From positions 124,001 through 188,000 of the forward strand of contig NOWV01000005.1 of assembly GCA_003344405.1 (NCBI GenBank): a stretch of 64,000 nt of DNA, given 5' to 3'. The notes below the pieces were generated by a model, which did no database searches, had not been told where the DNA came from, and saw nothing but the letters and a program-made list of their open reading frames with translations. Positions 25,811 to 38,076 of this stretch are shown piece after piece; the first letter of the stretch is position 1; each line of letters begins with the position of its first letter. The stretch comes from Trichoplax sp. H2. Its lineage: Eukaryota; Placozoa; Uniplacotomia; Trichoplacea. The position numbers and the translations under genes are program-made.

Positions 25811-28800
25811 ATGAAATTGATCATTGTAACTGCATTACTTCTTGTTGTGGCTCTTCCTGAATTTAAGAGAGCATCAGCTCAAGATTTACAAAGGGCCAAC
25901 GAAATCTTGACCAAGTTTCCCGTTATTGATGGGTAAGGATCATGCCTGAATATTATTAATCGTAAAGAGCAGACTAGCGATTCGTGAATGACGTGATAGC
26001 TCCTCTTCTATGCAGTAATTGATTAATTATTCATCATGGATGCAGAAGAGCCGCAAGTTTATTCATCATATTACTCATCAAAGAGCAGTCTAATAGATGA
26101 TATGATAATATAATTAGTCTTTCACGCGGTAATTGATTCATCATGAGTAGGTATCTGTCAAGAATATTCTACACGTAATTAATCTTCTATGCTAGCCTTC
26201 CAAGAGTAGCCTAATGATAATTCATCTTCTATGTAGTAATTGATTCATCATAGAAGGATAAAGCCGTAAAATTGGTTCCCATTAGTCTTTAAAGAGCAGT
26301 CTAATGATAGTACATTCCATGATACTGTAATGAGTCCTCCTTGTGATAATTTATTGATTGTACTTGCATTGGAGGATGATATTGTGGCCGTGTATATAGA
26401 TCGATGTTGACAGATATTAGATCGAATGCATAATATTTCCATAACTACCGTAGATAATGGCAAAGTGAAGAACTTCACTATGGTATTGATAAAACTGTAG
26501 ATCAATTTTGACAGATATTGGATAAAATGGTGTAGTATCTGCACTTTTAGAACTACTGTAGATGATAACAAGTTAAGAACGTCACTATGGCATTGGCAAA
26601 ACTGCGGATTAATTTTGACAGATATTGGATAAAATGACATAGAATTAGTATATTCCAGAACTACCGTAGACGATGTAAGGTAAAGGACTATGGCGTTGGT
26701 AAAACTGTAGATTGGATTTGACAAATATTGGATAAAATAACATAGCGCTAGTATTTCCAAAACTACTGTAGATGATACAAAGTGAATGACTTCACTATAG
26801 CATCGGTAAAACTACTGATCGATTTCGACAGATATTGGAATAAAGTTATACAATATTAGTATAATTCATAAATATTGGAACTTTAATTTAATAGATCTTC
26901 GCTTATCTTGCAATTGCAGACGTAGTCGATGTAATATAGAAAATATCAATCCGCAAATTTTATAAATTCACATTTTGCTTGATTTACTCGTACAGGCATA
27001 GATTCTCCCTTAGTTTTGCAACTGCCAATATAGCAGATATACTATAGAAAGTATCAATCCACAAATTTAGTAAATTTATTATTTTGCTTCATTCACTCGT
27101 ACAGGCACAACGATTTACCTTACCAATATCGTAAAATTGTTCGCAACCAAGTAGAAAAATTAAATATCCAAGCGAGTTATCCTGCTATTCATACTGATAT
27201 CCCCAGATTACGAAAGGGCCATGTTGGTGGACAGGTAAGAATGATCCTTACTGAATTAAAGTGTATCTTTAAAATACTAATCACTACTGAAGCTAAAAAA
27301 ATACATAGGATAGCGTTTTGATTTAATGATAGATAGCCCCCGTCTTACTAATGAATATCCATCATTTCAATATGATTAGTTTTGGGCTGCTTATACCAGT
27401 TGTAATACTCAATATAAAGATTCCATTCGTGCAGCTTTCCAACAAGTAGATGTCATCCATCGCTTTGTCAATCAATACCCCAACACCTTCCAATTTGCAC
27501 TAACTGCAGCCGATATCGAATCATCCCTAAAAAACGGTAAAATTGCTTCCTTGATTGGTTTAGAGGGTGGCCATATGATTGCTAGTAGCTTGGCTGCACT
27601 CCGACAACTTTATGATCTTGGAGTTCGTTACATGACTGTAACACATAACTGCAATACTCCATGGTAAGTTCAAGATAAATTTAGAGCTACACTTTGCATT
27701 TTCGAGTAGACTGTTTATTTGCATGGACTTAGACAATGTATGGATAGTCTTTAAAAGCTATTTTATATTTACAATTTGTATTCTAATACGGTAGGAATGC
27801 GTTTAAAATTACGGCTACAGTGAATAAATTGTCTAAGATAAGGCTTCTAACTGGCTAATTAAATAGAAACCAATTCATCAAGTGGCATTTCACACTCTAC
27901 AATTTGTTTTCAGTGTAGTATAGAAAACTTTGAAAATTAAAATTGCATACTTAGTGTACAAATTCAACCATTACAGACAAATTACTGCGTCTGAGGTTAG
28001 ATTAATGACTGATTGCATTAAAGTGAATAGAAGTTGAGCCATTAATAAATTCTACAATTTGTACTGCAATGCAGTATAAAATAGATTTTAAAATGAAAAT
28101 GGATGCCATGACTAAAGTATACAAATTTCTCCTTATGGAAATTGTTTCAAAACGATGTTGTAGTACCACATGTACAATTTTTGTTCTTCTCTTATTTAGG
28201 GCTAGAGCATGCTGTGATAGCTCTCCTTGGGCATACCCAGGAAAAGGACTTAATACTTTTGGAGAAGTATGACTCTTTTTTAATACAACTATGGATAATA
28301 GAAAAAGTGTAGACGTATATATCTGTATTTAAAGTATTAATCTGTATAATAATTAAGCTATAGGATAATGTGTTTTATCATCATTTCATTAATCCTTTTC
28401 TTTGAAAACATGATCTAGTATGTTATTAGAGAAATGAACAGACTTGGTATGATGGTAGATATTTCTCATGTCCATACAGACACGATGAAGGATGTCTTAA
28501 AACTTACTAAAGCACCAGGTATTATTTGATTCGGATGAGGTCAAATTAAAATTATTACGGGCATAACGTAAGATATTCTGTTATATAGATACTAATTCAG
28601 TTTAAGTCAATACTCTCAGCTATTATAGTAAGTTTTCGTAGCCATAAGCCTACCTTACTGGTGATTAATAGAAAAATGTTGTTATAGTTATCTTTAGCCA
28701 TTCATCGGCGGAAGCAACCTGTGTTCATGTTCGTAACGTACCTGATGATGTCTTAAAAATGCTGGTAAAAATCAGATTTGCAATAAATTCATATCAAAAT

Positions 28801-29834
28801 ATGATTTAGTAGGATTTTAAAATGCTTGGTATTGCTTGATGTAATTGAGATATACTAAATAACCTTTCCACTTCTAGCCTCAAACTGATGCTGTCGTCAT
28901 GATCAACTTCTACAATAGATTTGTAAATTGCTCCGATTTTTGCGATGTCAATCTTGTTGCTGGTAGGGATAATAGACATTGAATAGTATAGAGATTGAAC
29001 AAAGAATATCCTTGATTTATTATTTGTTGCTAACAACTTTGATCAATTTTACTACTATAGACAATATTGACTATATCAAGAATTTGATTGGAGTTGATTA
29101 TATTGGTATGGGAGCTGATTATGATGGCGTATCATAGTAAGTAAATTTTGAATTTGAGGAAAAAAAATAGATGATTTAAATTGAACCGATACTTTATATC
29201 ATAAAAATCTATAGAATGATATTTCAGACTAGTAACAAAAGATAGCTAATAATCAAATATGGATAGCTAGCTCTAGTATGGTTACAAAACGATAAATAAC
29301 AACCTTGAACTTATATCCCATGACTCTGCATGAAAATCTAACTATATCTCACAGAAATTCACTCATAAAGTTGCCGACTATCTAAACAGTAATGAACAGT
29401 AAAATCTTTAAACATACCCTACTATAAACTGGTATCAAAGTCAATCAAAATTGTACATTGAGATGGCTTTATATATTCTAGATGTTGCTTTTTTCTATCA
29501 GTCTTTTCAATTTTATTAGTATAATCAAGATTATTAAAATGGTACATGGAGATGGCTTTAAATAGTCTAAACATTTTTTATTCTACGAATCTTTTAATTT
29601 AACTTTATTAGTGTACCCACCGGCTTGGAAGATGTTTCAACTTACCCGACATTGTTTGCTGAATTGGTTAGAAGGGGTTATACAGAAGAAGAATTGGGGA
29701 AAATTGCACAAGGAAATCTTTTACGTGTCATGAAAAAAGTTGAAAAAGTAAAAAGTGAATTAGCTTATTTACCACCCTATGAAGAACATCTTCAGCCTCC
29801 CCTAACAGATAAACCATGTCGTCCAAATTGGTAG
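25811..29834 (+). CDS. Secreted single-module M19 dipeptidase
   Basis: Zinc dipeptidase of the renal dipeptidase family. Nine exons: 25811-25932, 27105-27234, 27380-27663, 28200-28266, 28419-28518, 28688-28764, 28878-28962, 29061-29136, 29612-29834; 1164 nt, 387 residues. A signal peptide is clear ([17 protein letters not shown], then RASA). Metal positions are intact: HND at 42-44, Glu 146 in LEGGH, His 218 in DISHVH, His 239 in FSHSSA; GADYDG is also present. The C-terminus is a Pro-rich tail ([11 protein letters not shown]) without a hydrophobic GPI-type end, so a soluble secreted enzyme is likely. Exon lengths 284, 100, 77 and 76 equal those of both modules of the neighbouring minus-strand gene and phases agree, so all three modules descend from one local ancestor. 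The two genes point away from each other across about 5.6 kb. Confidence 0.94.
26395..26850. repeat. Intronic tandem array, about 105 bp unit, five copies
   Basis: Inside intron 1 of the single-module dipeptidase. The phrase TTTGACAGATATTGGATAAA (with variants) occurs near 26405, 26509, 26616, 26717 and 26825. Each is followed by a CC(A)(G)AACTACTGTAGATGAT-like block and a CACTATGGCATTGGTAAAAC-like block. Units differ by point changes and small indels. The 170-codon minus-strand open frame over it is a product of the repetition. Confidence 0.85.
26895..27115 (+). repeat. Tandem duplication of a 3' splice site (decoy acceptor)
   Basis: Two adjacent about 110 bp copies at the end of intron 1. 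Each contains a GAAA(A/G)TATCAATCC(G/A)CAAATTT phrase and ends TTACTCGTACAGGCATAG or TTCACTCGTACAGGCACAA. The second CAG at 27104 is the true acceptor of exon 2. The first, at 26994, would give the same Gly-His start but then reach a TAG after about 18 codons. Confidence 0.85.
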
Positions 29835-30050
29835 ACCAGTTTGTTTAACTATTTTTTGTTGTATTTGTTACACGATGAAGAATTAGTAAAATTTATTACT
29901 ATTGTGCTTATCATCTTTCAAAGCAATTGAATATCTAAAATCATGTAATTGTCGTTGTACTGGTATATCTACTGTGACCTATGGTAATTATGTTGAAATT
30001 TTGAAATGTTGTTCAAGCTTTTACCACTCTTTATTTACGAATTAATAGCC

Positions 30051-30056
30051 AATAAA
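30051..30056 (+). terminator. Poly(A) signal of the single-module dipeptidase
   Basis: AATAAA 216 bases after the stop codon of the dipeptidase at 25811-29834. Confidence 0.5.
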
Positions 30057-30930
30057 CTTAATTTAATATAAACTGATGTCTTTAAATAATGGAGTAGCAA
30101 TCTACTGTATCGTAGGATTGAATACTATAATATTTGTATATGACAGATAGGTAAAGATATTGCAATTATCAATCTCCTCTAAATTGCATAAATAAATTGG
30201 TAGTCAAAATTTCCTTTCATAACTAATTGTTATCATTACTTAGATCAAAGCTACAAAATAAGCTACTCTACATACCATTATTTCGAAGATGTATGATAAT
30301 TTTACGGATAATTATAATTAGATTCTTCAGGTATTTTCAGTATCGATATCCAACATTATTAGAACTTCGCTACTTAAGATGCGATACTTGTAAACATATA
30401 ATATGTGTATATTATGTACATATTTTCAATATTAATATCTAAGATTATTAGACCTTAAGATACGATAGCTATTATATATATAGTACGTACACATATGACA
30501 GGACATAGTCTGTTGTGGGGGATTAAACATAAAGTAGATTATTTGTATCTTAGAGAGACTGTATGTAAGCAATATGCGGTTTTTCCGTAGCATAAGTAAT
30601 TCACAGCACGGCATTTATTGTAGCAAAGATCAATGTGAGCTATTTTTAGCTTGTCAGCAATGCATAATTTATGGTAGTTATTATAACTAAGATTAGTTGA
30701 AAGATATCCATAATCCATGATTCTATACTATATACTGCAAAACGCATCATGTTATGCATATATTATCAGTATACATACAGTAGATCAGTACTTTTATTAA
30801 TTACCGTCATATATTATCGCAGTAATAATACATTTATAATTATTTAATCTCAAAGTATACAATAAATTATAGTATAATACTGGCGGTATTCAACAAATAA
30901 ACAGAACAACTCAATATCAGAGATGTTAGC
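30057..30930. other. Intergenic, no gene seen
   Basis: Strongly AT-rich. Short echoes occur (TACTTAAGATGCGATA near 30372 and GACCTTAAGATACGATAG near 30451, with AGATTCTTCAGGTATTTTCAG and ACATATTTTCAATATTAATA before them), which suggests an old duplication of about 80 bp. No gene was recognised. Confidence 0.45.
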
Positions 30931-30934
30931 ACCA

Positions 30935-31120
30935 AATCATAACTTCTACAAACTTGCTGCTTGTTGTTGAAGAATTGACAATATTTTGCTTCAGTATTAA
31001 ATCGCAATTTTTATGTACATCCTATATTTTGATTAAGGTTCGACAATATTTCACTTCAGCACCAAATTGCAATTTTTACGTGCATACTACATTTTATTGA
31101 AGTGTTGACAATATTTTACC
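30935..31120. repeat. Tandem repeat, about 68 bp unit, nearly three copies
   Basis: The phrase GACAATATTT(T/C)(G/A)C(T/C)TCAG is followed by AATTGCAATTTTTACGTGCA and CTACATTTTATTGAAG. It starts near 30978, 31042 and 31107 in progressively varied form; the last copy is truncated. Confidence 0.75.
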
Positions 31121-31209
31121 TGCATGTTTGTAAATTTGCTAATTCTTTACCATCACAGAGAACTGCGAAATAGTTCAAATGCTAATCAAATATTATAATA
31201 CAGTGAATA

Positions 31210-31284
31210 AAATAATTTTCGTCAATTTTAGACCCGATAACGAAATTTTGTGCTATTATAGGGTCAAATCGACGAAAATTATTT
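31210..31284. repeat. Inverted repeat, about 25 bp arms with 25 bp loop
   Basis: The left arm (31210-31235) begins AAATAATTTTCGTC and ends GACCC. The right arm (31261-31284) begins GGGTC and ends GACGAAAATTATTT. The arms are reverse complements apart from a few changes in the centre. The transcript of either strand could fold into a long hairpin, and the structure resembles the end-to-end remnant of a small foldback element. No element is recognised by name. Confidence 0.8.
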
Positions 31285-34200
31285 GAAATTAAATAATTGT
31301 GACCTTACTCAGCTAAGATATCTATGCTTAGTGCCGTCATTATTTATTTACCATTGTAAAAGAAAAATGAAATAAAAAGCGCCTGCCATAAAATAGACAT
31401 TTTGAGAGTCTATACATGCTACGTCTTTAATATTATGTAGCTAATCACTATAGATTTCATGTAGTACTTTAACAAAAAATGCAAACATGTTGGGAATATT
31501 ATATTCCTATTGATGTTAGAAATTGATAACTTAATTCTTCGATAATAATTTCCAATGTTAAATCTACTGTCTATATATTCAAGCATCTTGGATATTATTC
31601 ACCTGTTTCTGCCACAAATGATAGTACTGTTCATTTTTAGGACAATATTTATAAAGTAGAGTCTAATTATATTCAAATCGATTCTTTTGCCGATTTATAA
31701 TTAGAAACGATCAAAATCTCTCGCATAGTATACACAGTGATGTAATATCTAGAGGTAACAATTAAACATACCACGATAGTGAAATGGTATAAAGTATCTC
31801 TCAGTTACGTCATATAAGACCACGTCAGAAAGTAAACGCTAAAGTGACAATCAGTGTTATGATATTGGCACATAGTTGTGAGCGTTAATACAATCAATCA
31901 ATCGATTGTATTAAAATGAATATTTTATTTCGACGAATAATAGATAACATAGATCTACGATTACGTAAGATAAAATACAATTAATTCTAAAGTTTAAAAT
32001 AAATTTCTACCAATCATGGACTTACAATTCTTGTCTTTATTGTCTTTATCGGCAATCTGTTAGGTAGATATTATACTAATGGATGAATGTATCGACGAAG
32101 GGAAATGTTATTTTCCCCTGAAAATGTGGCCACGTCTAGCTGTAATCCATGCTAAGCAGAAAACTGAAACAACTGTCGATTGATTGTTTCTTGGATAATT
32201 ATCACGTCAGCTATAAGCTAGGAATCGAGGTGTAAATGGTCAAATTGAGAAATGTTTTAAGTTACTGTAGGCTACTCGTTCAACTTGTATAAAATCTGCC
32301 ACCAATACAACCAAGGCTTTAAAATTTTAATTCTAATCATTCTAGAATTATCCTTCTAAATAACGTAATGTAGTCTATTCCAGAAAAGTTCATGTTATGT
32401 TGACAATATAGAATAATCAAGCATTATATTATCCCACTATTTATTTAAAATCTCCACGGCAACCGGCAAGAAAAACCTATTTAACTAGCATTGAAAAGAC
32501 TATCCTTTCTATCACATTGTTTATTCAATGTACCCATGGTTATAAATAGTGTAATACTAGCTCATATACCAATAACAGCGGTAGAGTAGTATTGTTTTCC
32601 TTCTTCATCATGATAGCAATACCGCTATTCTGTGTTTCAAAAAATCAAAACATAAAATAGATATATAGCTTTGAAGCATATTAAGTACCAGTATATGATT
32701 GTATGAGCATTTTGTCCCTTTCAGTTTAATGCAAATTAGTTGGCATGGCAACCGTTGGCAGTTCCATGACCGTAGTTAAGGCACATGAAAATCTTCTTTC
32801 TACCGTTGGAATTGAATCAACTTTAGTCGGTATTTCCCCCCCCCCCCGCAATAGGATAGTATAAGTATAGATTATATTTATATTTAAAATGCACCATAGA
32901 AATGATCCTTTTTGTGTGATTTCTTGATCGTCTCTAGTGAAGCAACACAATATCATCACTTTGACAGTTTAGATATATTGCACTCATGGGATAATATTAA
33001 ATTTGTATGAATTTTAAGCTTATACGTGTCGTTTTGATGGCTATGGGAAAATAAATATACGCGTATATCTTTTCATTCACTTATTTAGTCAAGCGCGTGG
33101 CATGCAACTAATTTGATGCAGGACATATTTGATTATAATTATTAGAGTAGAATAGACCATTAGATCTTATACTTGTGACTATAATTAGTGCTATATCCCG
33201 TAGTGCCTAGATAGGCACAATAGAATCTCTGCTTGTCATGTTTCGAGTACCCTGAGGCTCTACCTTAAACAGTAATGATCTTACTGTGCTAACAGAGCGT
33301 AGCCATCTCGATATCTATATGGTATACAGTATATCGCCTTGTTATAATGGAACTATCGAAGACGATCAAGTCACTACTACACTACAAGGAAACTGTTGTA
33401 TGTCTGCTATCAGACAAGTGCTTATTTTATTGATCGATACAATGGTTTCAGACTACCACACTTGGTGGTCGGTGCCATCCATTCAATGCTATACGAGTGG
33501 CATGGCTAGATGTATCTGTCTTACTTTATTGATACGCTTATCTGGCTAAAATATAATTTGAAATACTAGTATGATTAATTTGATCCGTAGTATCAAAATT
33601 AGAGATTAATACGAATGGTGATCGTGGTGAACGTTTCCACTTCTTTTACGCGATGGTAAATAAATAAATTACTTTAATTATTTATGGATCAATGGATAGA
33701 ACGAATTGTTAATCCTTTGGCCTTTTTACTTTCAGGGAAAATACAATTACAATACGAGTATTATAATAGAATGGATGGAGTCCGGTTTGAATATTAATAT
33801 TTTATAAGTGATGGTTCATCTTCATATTTATTTCCTTCAAGCAATGATGATTGATTAATTCTATCGCAATTGCATAGTAATAAGACAGTAAATGATAAAA
33901 TGACGAATCTGTATATAGACAGTTAGCTATTGTCTTTGCCGCTTACTCTTACTCTATAGGCAACGAATCAAGTTTTCTACTTGCAGATTTGCGGCATAGT
34001 AAACAAAAAAAGTAAAAGAAACAAATTTAAGGCCAGCAGCTGTCCTATGAATGACCGTGGAAATGTTGATCTACCGCAATCATTCACTTTCACCTGCTGT
34101 ATTCTATTGATGTAAGCGTTGTTTCATCTCATTTTGAGCATCATGGACACCGCCAAGAAGAAGAGTAGAAAAATGAGCTCAAAAATGGAGCTTTTGAGCT

Positions 34201-34325
34201 ATTCCACGCTACCATCAATCATTCTAATTTATCCTGCGACAGGGTTATTATGAAACTCATTGACGCTAGTGCTAAAATATTACTAATCATTCTATATGTT
34301 TGTATAAAGCTTCAGTTCCACGACT
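31285..34325. other. Intergenic, no gene seen
   Basis: Low-complexity AT-rich DNA with stops in all frames. A 12-base poly-C run lies at 32836-32847. The largest open frames (77 and 87 codons near 32.7-33.5 kb) have no recognisable domain and no splice-site logic around them. Confidence 0.5.
32836..32847. repeat. Poly-C run (12)
   Basis: Twelve consecutive C. Same length as the poly-G run at 19362. Confidence 0.9.
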
Positions 34326-34329
34326 ACTT

Positions 34330-35290
34330 TTCTATAAGAGTGGATAGGACCACCGAGCCCGGGTCTAATACGGCAGTGGTGTGTTAAAGTAACACACCAT
34401 CGAGAGGGCCCCCTTAAAATGACCATGAGTATTTTATTCCCCTCCGGGTTGTGTTTTTTTTTACCATCGAGGTATAAAGAGAAGAAGCTTAAGCAAAGTT
34501 TTTCCTTATACCGCTACGGTTTCTAGTTTCTACTGTGCAATGGTGAAAGGTTCACATCTTGGTGGCGCCCATACAATACTCAGAAAATGCAGAATGGACT
34601 TGACTAAGAATAAGCCATGTTAGCTATTCTGCTAACCACCCCGTCTACCATGAACAGTATCGTTCACCGGTGTTCCACAGCAGGCTCATTACACCCCCCT
34701 TACGTCATGTGTGTTTGGCGCCCGATGGCAAGTTCAACTTTGGGCTGGGCCGGGGGCCCGGGCCCCATAAGCTTGAACACGGTCCGCTCACTAACTGCCT
34801 AGTAGTCCAGGACATGAGTGAATGATAGAGAGTTTAATATGGTCACTAGGCAGCAAGGGGCTGGATGTATGAGTTTACATGGTCAACCACCGGGTTTTAA
34901 TGATGGTGGTGCCACCAGCCCCTGGTACGGTTTGTGCGCCACAATCAGTTAGTACTGAACTCAGTAGTCAAGGAGCCCAGGGGGCTATTGTAATCTGCCC
35001 GTGTGTACTCTCAGTCTACCCCTAGGCAACGTCATATCGTGTATCAAGACAGCCTCATGAGATATATAATCCAGTAAGGTTACCATTGTCCTGGCTGATG
35101 CTATGTATAGAAAGTGACAATGTCAAGGCTGTATCCGACAAGTTGACAACACACCGTCTCTAAGGCCGACAAGCTACACAAACATACACCAAGTTCTCAT
35201 ACAAAAGCCTAGTATTCAACTTTTCAATCCGTCAGCCAAGTCCAACCAAGTCCCATAGCAACGGTGGTCAAGAGTACGCAAGCGTGTTGG
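34330..35290. other. GC-richer non-coding island upstream of CFAP20
   Basis: By eye the base composition rises clearly above the surroundings, with blocks such as GGGCCGGGGGCCCGGGCCCC near 34746, GAGAGGGCCCCCTT near 34401 and CCACCAGCCCCTGG near 34912. No long open frame and no recognised RNA gene or transposase was found. It could be a promoter-linked island, a foreign insertion or a decayed element. The identity is open. Confidence 0.5.
34377..34399. repeat. Perfect 10 bp inverted repeat (hairpin)
   Basis: TGGTGTGTTA, then loop AAG, then TAACACACCA: a perfect stem of ten pairs with a three-base loop at the start of the GC-richer island. The stem is not followed by the usual histone-type context. 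Confidence 0.85.
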
Positions 35291-35575
35291 CAAGCAGTTT
35301 CGTTTAATGTTCCATTTTCTGCCTGACAACGTGTTGTTGAATAGCAACCAGCAACGCATTAGCTATTAAGAGCAACAGCTTGGGCCTAAATAACCTTCTC
35401 AAGCTAGTCTGGTATCTAAACAATTAGCATTTGCTTGTATCGACTACATTGCACAAGGCGCTGTGGCTATTAGCAGTAGCATCGTTTGGTTGGTTGTTGC
35501 AAATCACCTCCATTGCTGAGTAACAAACTTTTTCCACTTTTTCCTTCAAATAATCTATCCAACAAACAACAAGTT

Positions 35576-38076
35576 ATGTTCAAGAATACTTTCCAATCGG
35601 GATTTCTATCAATTTTATTCAGTATTGGTAGTAAACCTTTGCAATTATGGGATAAACAGGTAAATTGACTTGATTAGTTAGCAACTAAATTCAATTCCTA
35701 TACGTTGACTACTTTTCCTAGTCCATGACACTATTCAAACTACTATGGCAACCAAGACAGATACATTCATATCATCGATCGTTTCATCATTTTTGATCGA
35801 TATGAAACATTTTTCTCATGACTTTTATGCATTATCATCTCTTTTAGGTCAGAAACGGACATATTAAAAGGATAACTGATGATGATATCCAATCATTAGT
35901 TTTAGATATTTCTGGCACTAATGTTAGGTAAATGGATTACTATCAACATAGATGGATTATTGTTGACATGGATCGATTTTACAATTTTCATAAACTAAAA
36001 TGAATTACTAATCGTAGATACATCGTCTATCATCACAGCAATACTGTAGTCTATTGCTAATTTCAAGTGTTTTTGATCATCAATCGCTTCTGTCTTGCTT
36101 ATTCCATGTTAAAATAATTGATAGATGAGTTATATGTTTGTTTGGTATGGAGATTTTTTTCTCTCCTTCGGATAACGTTGACTGACAGTCGCTTCACTAT
36201 GTTGATAGAAGCTTACTTCTCTACTTTACGCGACATAGATATAATCATTATCTAGCATAGTAACACTTTTCCATCTTGTAAATGATTATCCTTAGTTTAT
36301 GTTATTTATTTTAATCAAATGTCTCTTACCCTTTTTTTCTAGTACAACATTCCTAACGTGTCCTCCTCCAAATTCAAAGAAATTTCTCGGCATCAAATTG
36401 CCTTTTTTAGTCATGATTATTAAGAACATGAACAAATTTTTCACTTTTGAAGTACAGGTAAATTTCTTATAACAAGCTACGATCTGACCGATCGATCAAG
36501 TGTAATGATGACCGTGCTCAAAAAAAAAATTACGTGGCTAATGCAAGCCAATTTTGAACCATAAGTACACTGTCAATTTCAACCATTTTGTGCAATAGTG
36601 GCAAAACTGCAGTAATAGGCTAATAGTTACGCTATAGTTAAATCGTAATTTAGCTAAATACATTATTTTGTAGGATCATAATCGTTATCTAATACTTTTC
36701 ATTACAATAAATCTATACAACGTATAACCTCATATCCAAACAATCAGTTTTAAAAATCTTGTAGATTAAACTGCTGATAACGAAATCTTTATTCTGTGTT
36801 GGTAGTTATGGCTATCTACAAGTTACTGTAACAGCTAGTAGTACATCTCTGTAGTCTAATAGTTATACCTTGTAATTGGTAGGCATTAAAATAGAAGGAA
36901 CCAGCGACAGTTGAGTTTCAAGATAGCTGTTAGTTCACTATTTTCTTTACAGGGTCTGAAATAGTACACATAATTGCCAGTTTAACCCCGCCGGCAGTAG
37001 AAGCCATACGTCATGTAGGGTTTTCCTGGTATCCTATAGAACTATTTCTTGCTTGTAGGCTACTTGAGATTAAAAAAACCCATATCAATTACTGAATACA
37101 ATATATCTCAAGTTAGAACATAATTTACCTGTACAGTACAAAAAGTGCAAATATGGGCTTTTTCTTAGTTTATAGTATATGTAAAAATGGATGCAACCCT
37201 ATTTAAATTTATTTTAATAGGTTTGATATAAATCTAACGAATTTAAATTCCATTGTTAACTACTTTGGGTTAATTAAATGGAGTAGCATACGGCAATATG
37301 AAATTATATCTCTTTACGACCTTGTGTTTATCGAAAGTATTATGTATGGGTTCAAATTCTAAACATTTGTTACCAAATCCTATTCTATTTTGCCATCAAG
37401 ATCTATTCACAAATAGTGTTAGACTGTAGTTATTACACTCAATCTTTAATCGTGTTAACACTTCGTTTTCTTTATACCCGTAGGTACTAGATGACAAAAA
37501 TATTCGTCGTCGATTTAGAGCTTCAAATTATCAATCAACAACTAGAGTAAAGCCTTTCATTTGTACAATGCCTATGAGATTGGACGATGGTTGGAACCAA
37601 ATTCAGGTAAGAGAAATATCAAGTCTACATTAAATTGAAATACCTTATAAGGTAGTAGACATTTTCACTAGTATACTGTTTCTATAGACCTGATTATCGC
37701 GTGATATACTTGTTGAAATTCAATAAATTAATACCAAAAACATACGAAATATTTTCGGAAATTGTCCTTTTGATTAATCATCCTTTACTGCTTATCTTTT
37801 AGTTCAATCTGTCAGATTTCACTCGTAGAGCTTACGGCACCAATTACATTGAAACTCTAAGAGTAAAAGTAAGTTCTTTCGCCTATTTGATAGATTTGAT
37901 TTACAAAGTACATTTAACTGTGATCGATTAATTATCAATACTAACGTGATTTGAATTGAACTCAGATTCATGCCAATTGTCGGATCAGACGAGTGTACTT
38001 CTCTGATCGTCTCTATTCGGAAGATGAATTGCCTCCAGAGTTTAAACTCTTTTTGCCAGTAGAGAAAAAACATTGA
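35576..38076 (+). CDS. CFAP20: Cilia- and flagella-associated protein 20 (BUG22)
   Basis: Highly conserved axonemal/centriolar protein, a microtubule inner protein needed for normal cilium beating. Six exons: 35576-35659, 35848-35927, 36343-36457, 37484-37606, 37803-37868, 37966-38076; 579 nt, 192 residues (human 193). The start [20 protein letters not shown], and later [80 protein letters not shown] and [20 protein letters not shown], are near-invariant family segments. A longer in-frame upstream reading from 35486 exists, but the ATG at 35576 begins exactly where family members start. The last residues (VEKKH) vary, as usual. Its presence implies the organism builds motile or sensory cilia. 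Confidence 0.97.

Noticed and set aside
26248-26760. 170-codon minus-strand open frame
   Set aside because: It lies wholly in the five-unit repeat array within intron 1 of the plus-strand dipeptidase. The length comes from repetition of a stop-free unit.
33286-33549. 87-codon plus-strand open frame
   Set aside because: No family resemblance, no ATG context of note and no splice partners. Probably chance.
34617-34802. 61-codon open frame in the GC-richer island
   Set aside because: Higher GC lengthens random frames. The peptide is low in hydrophobic patterning and resembles no known protein or transposase.
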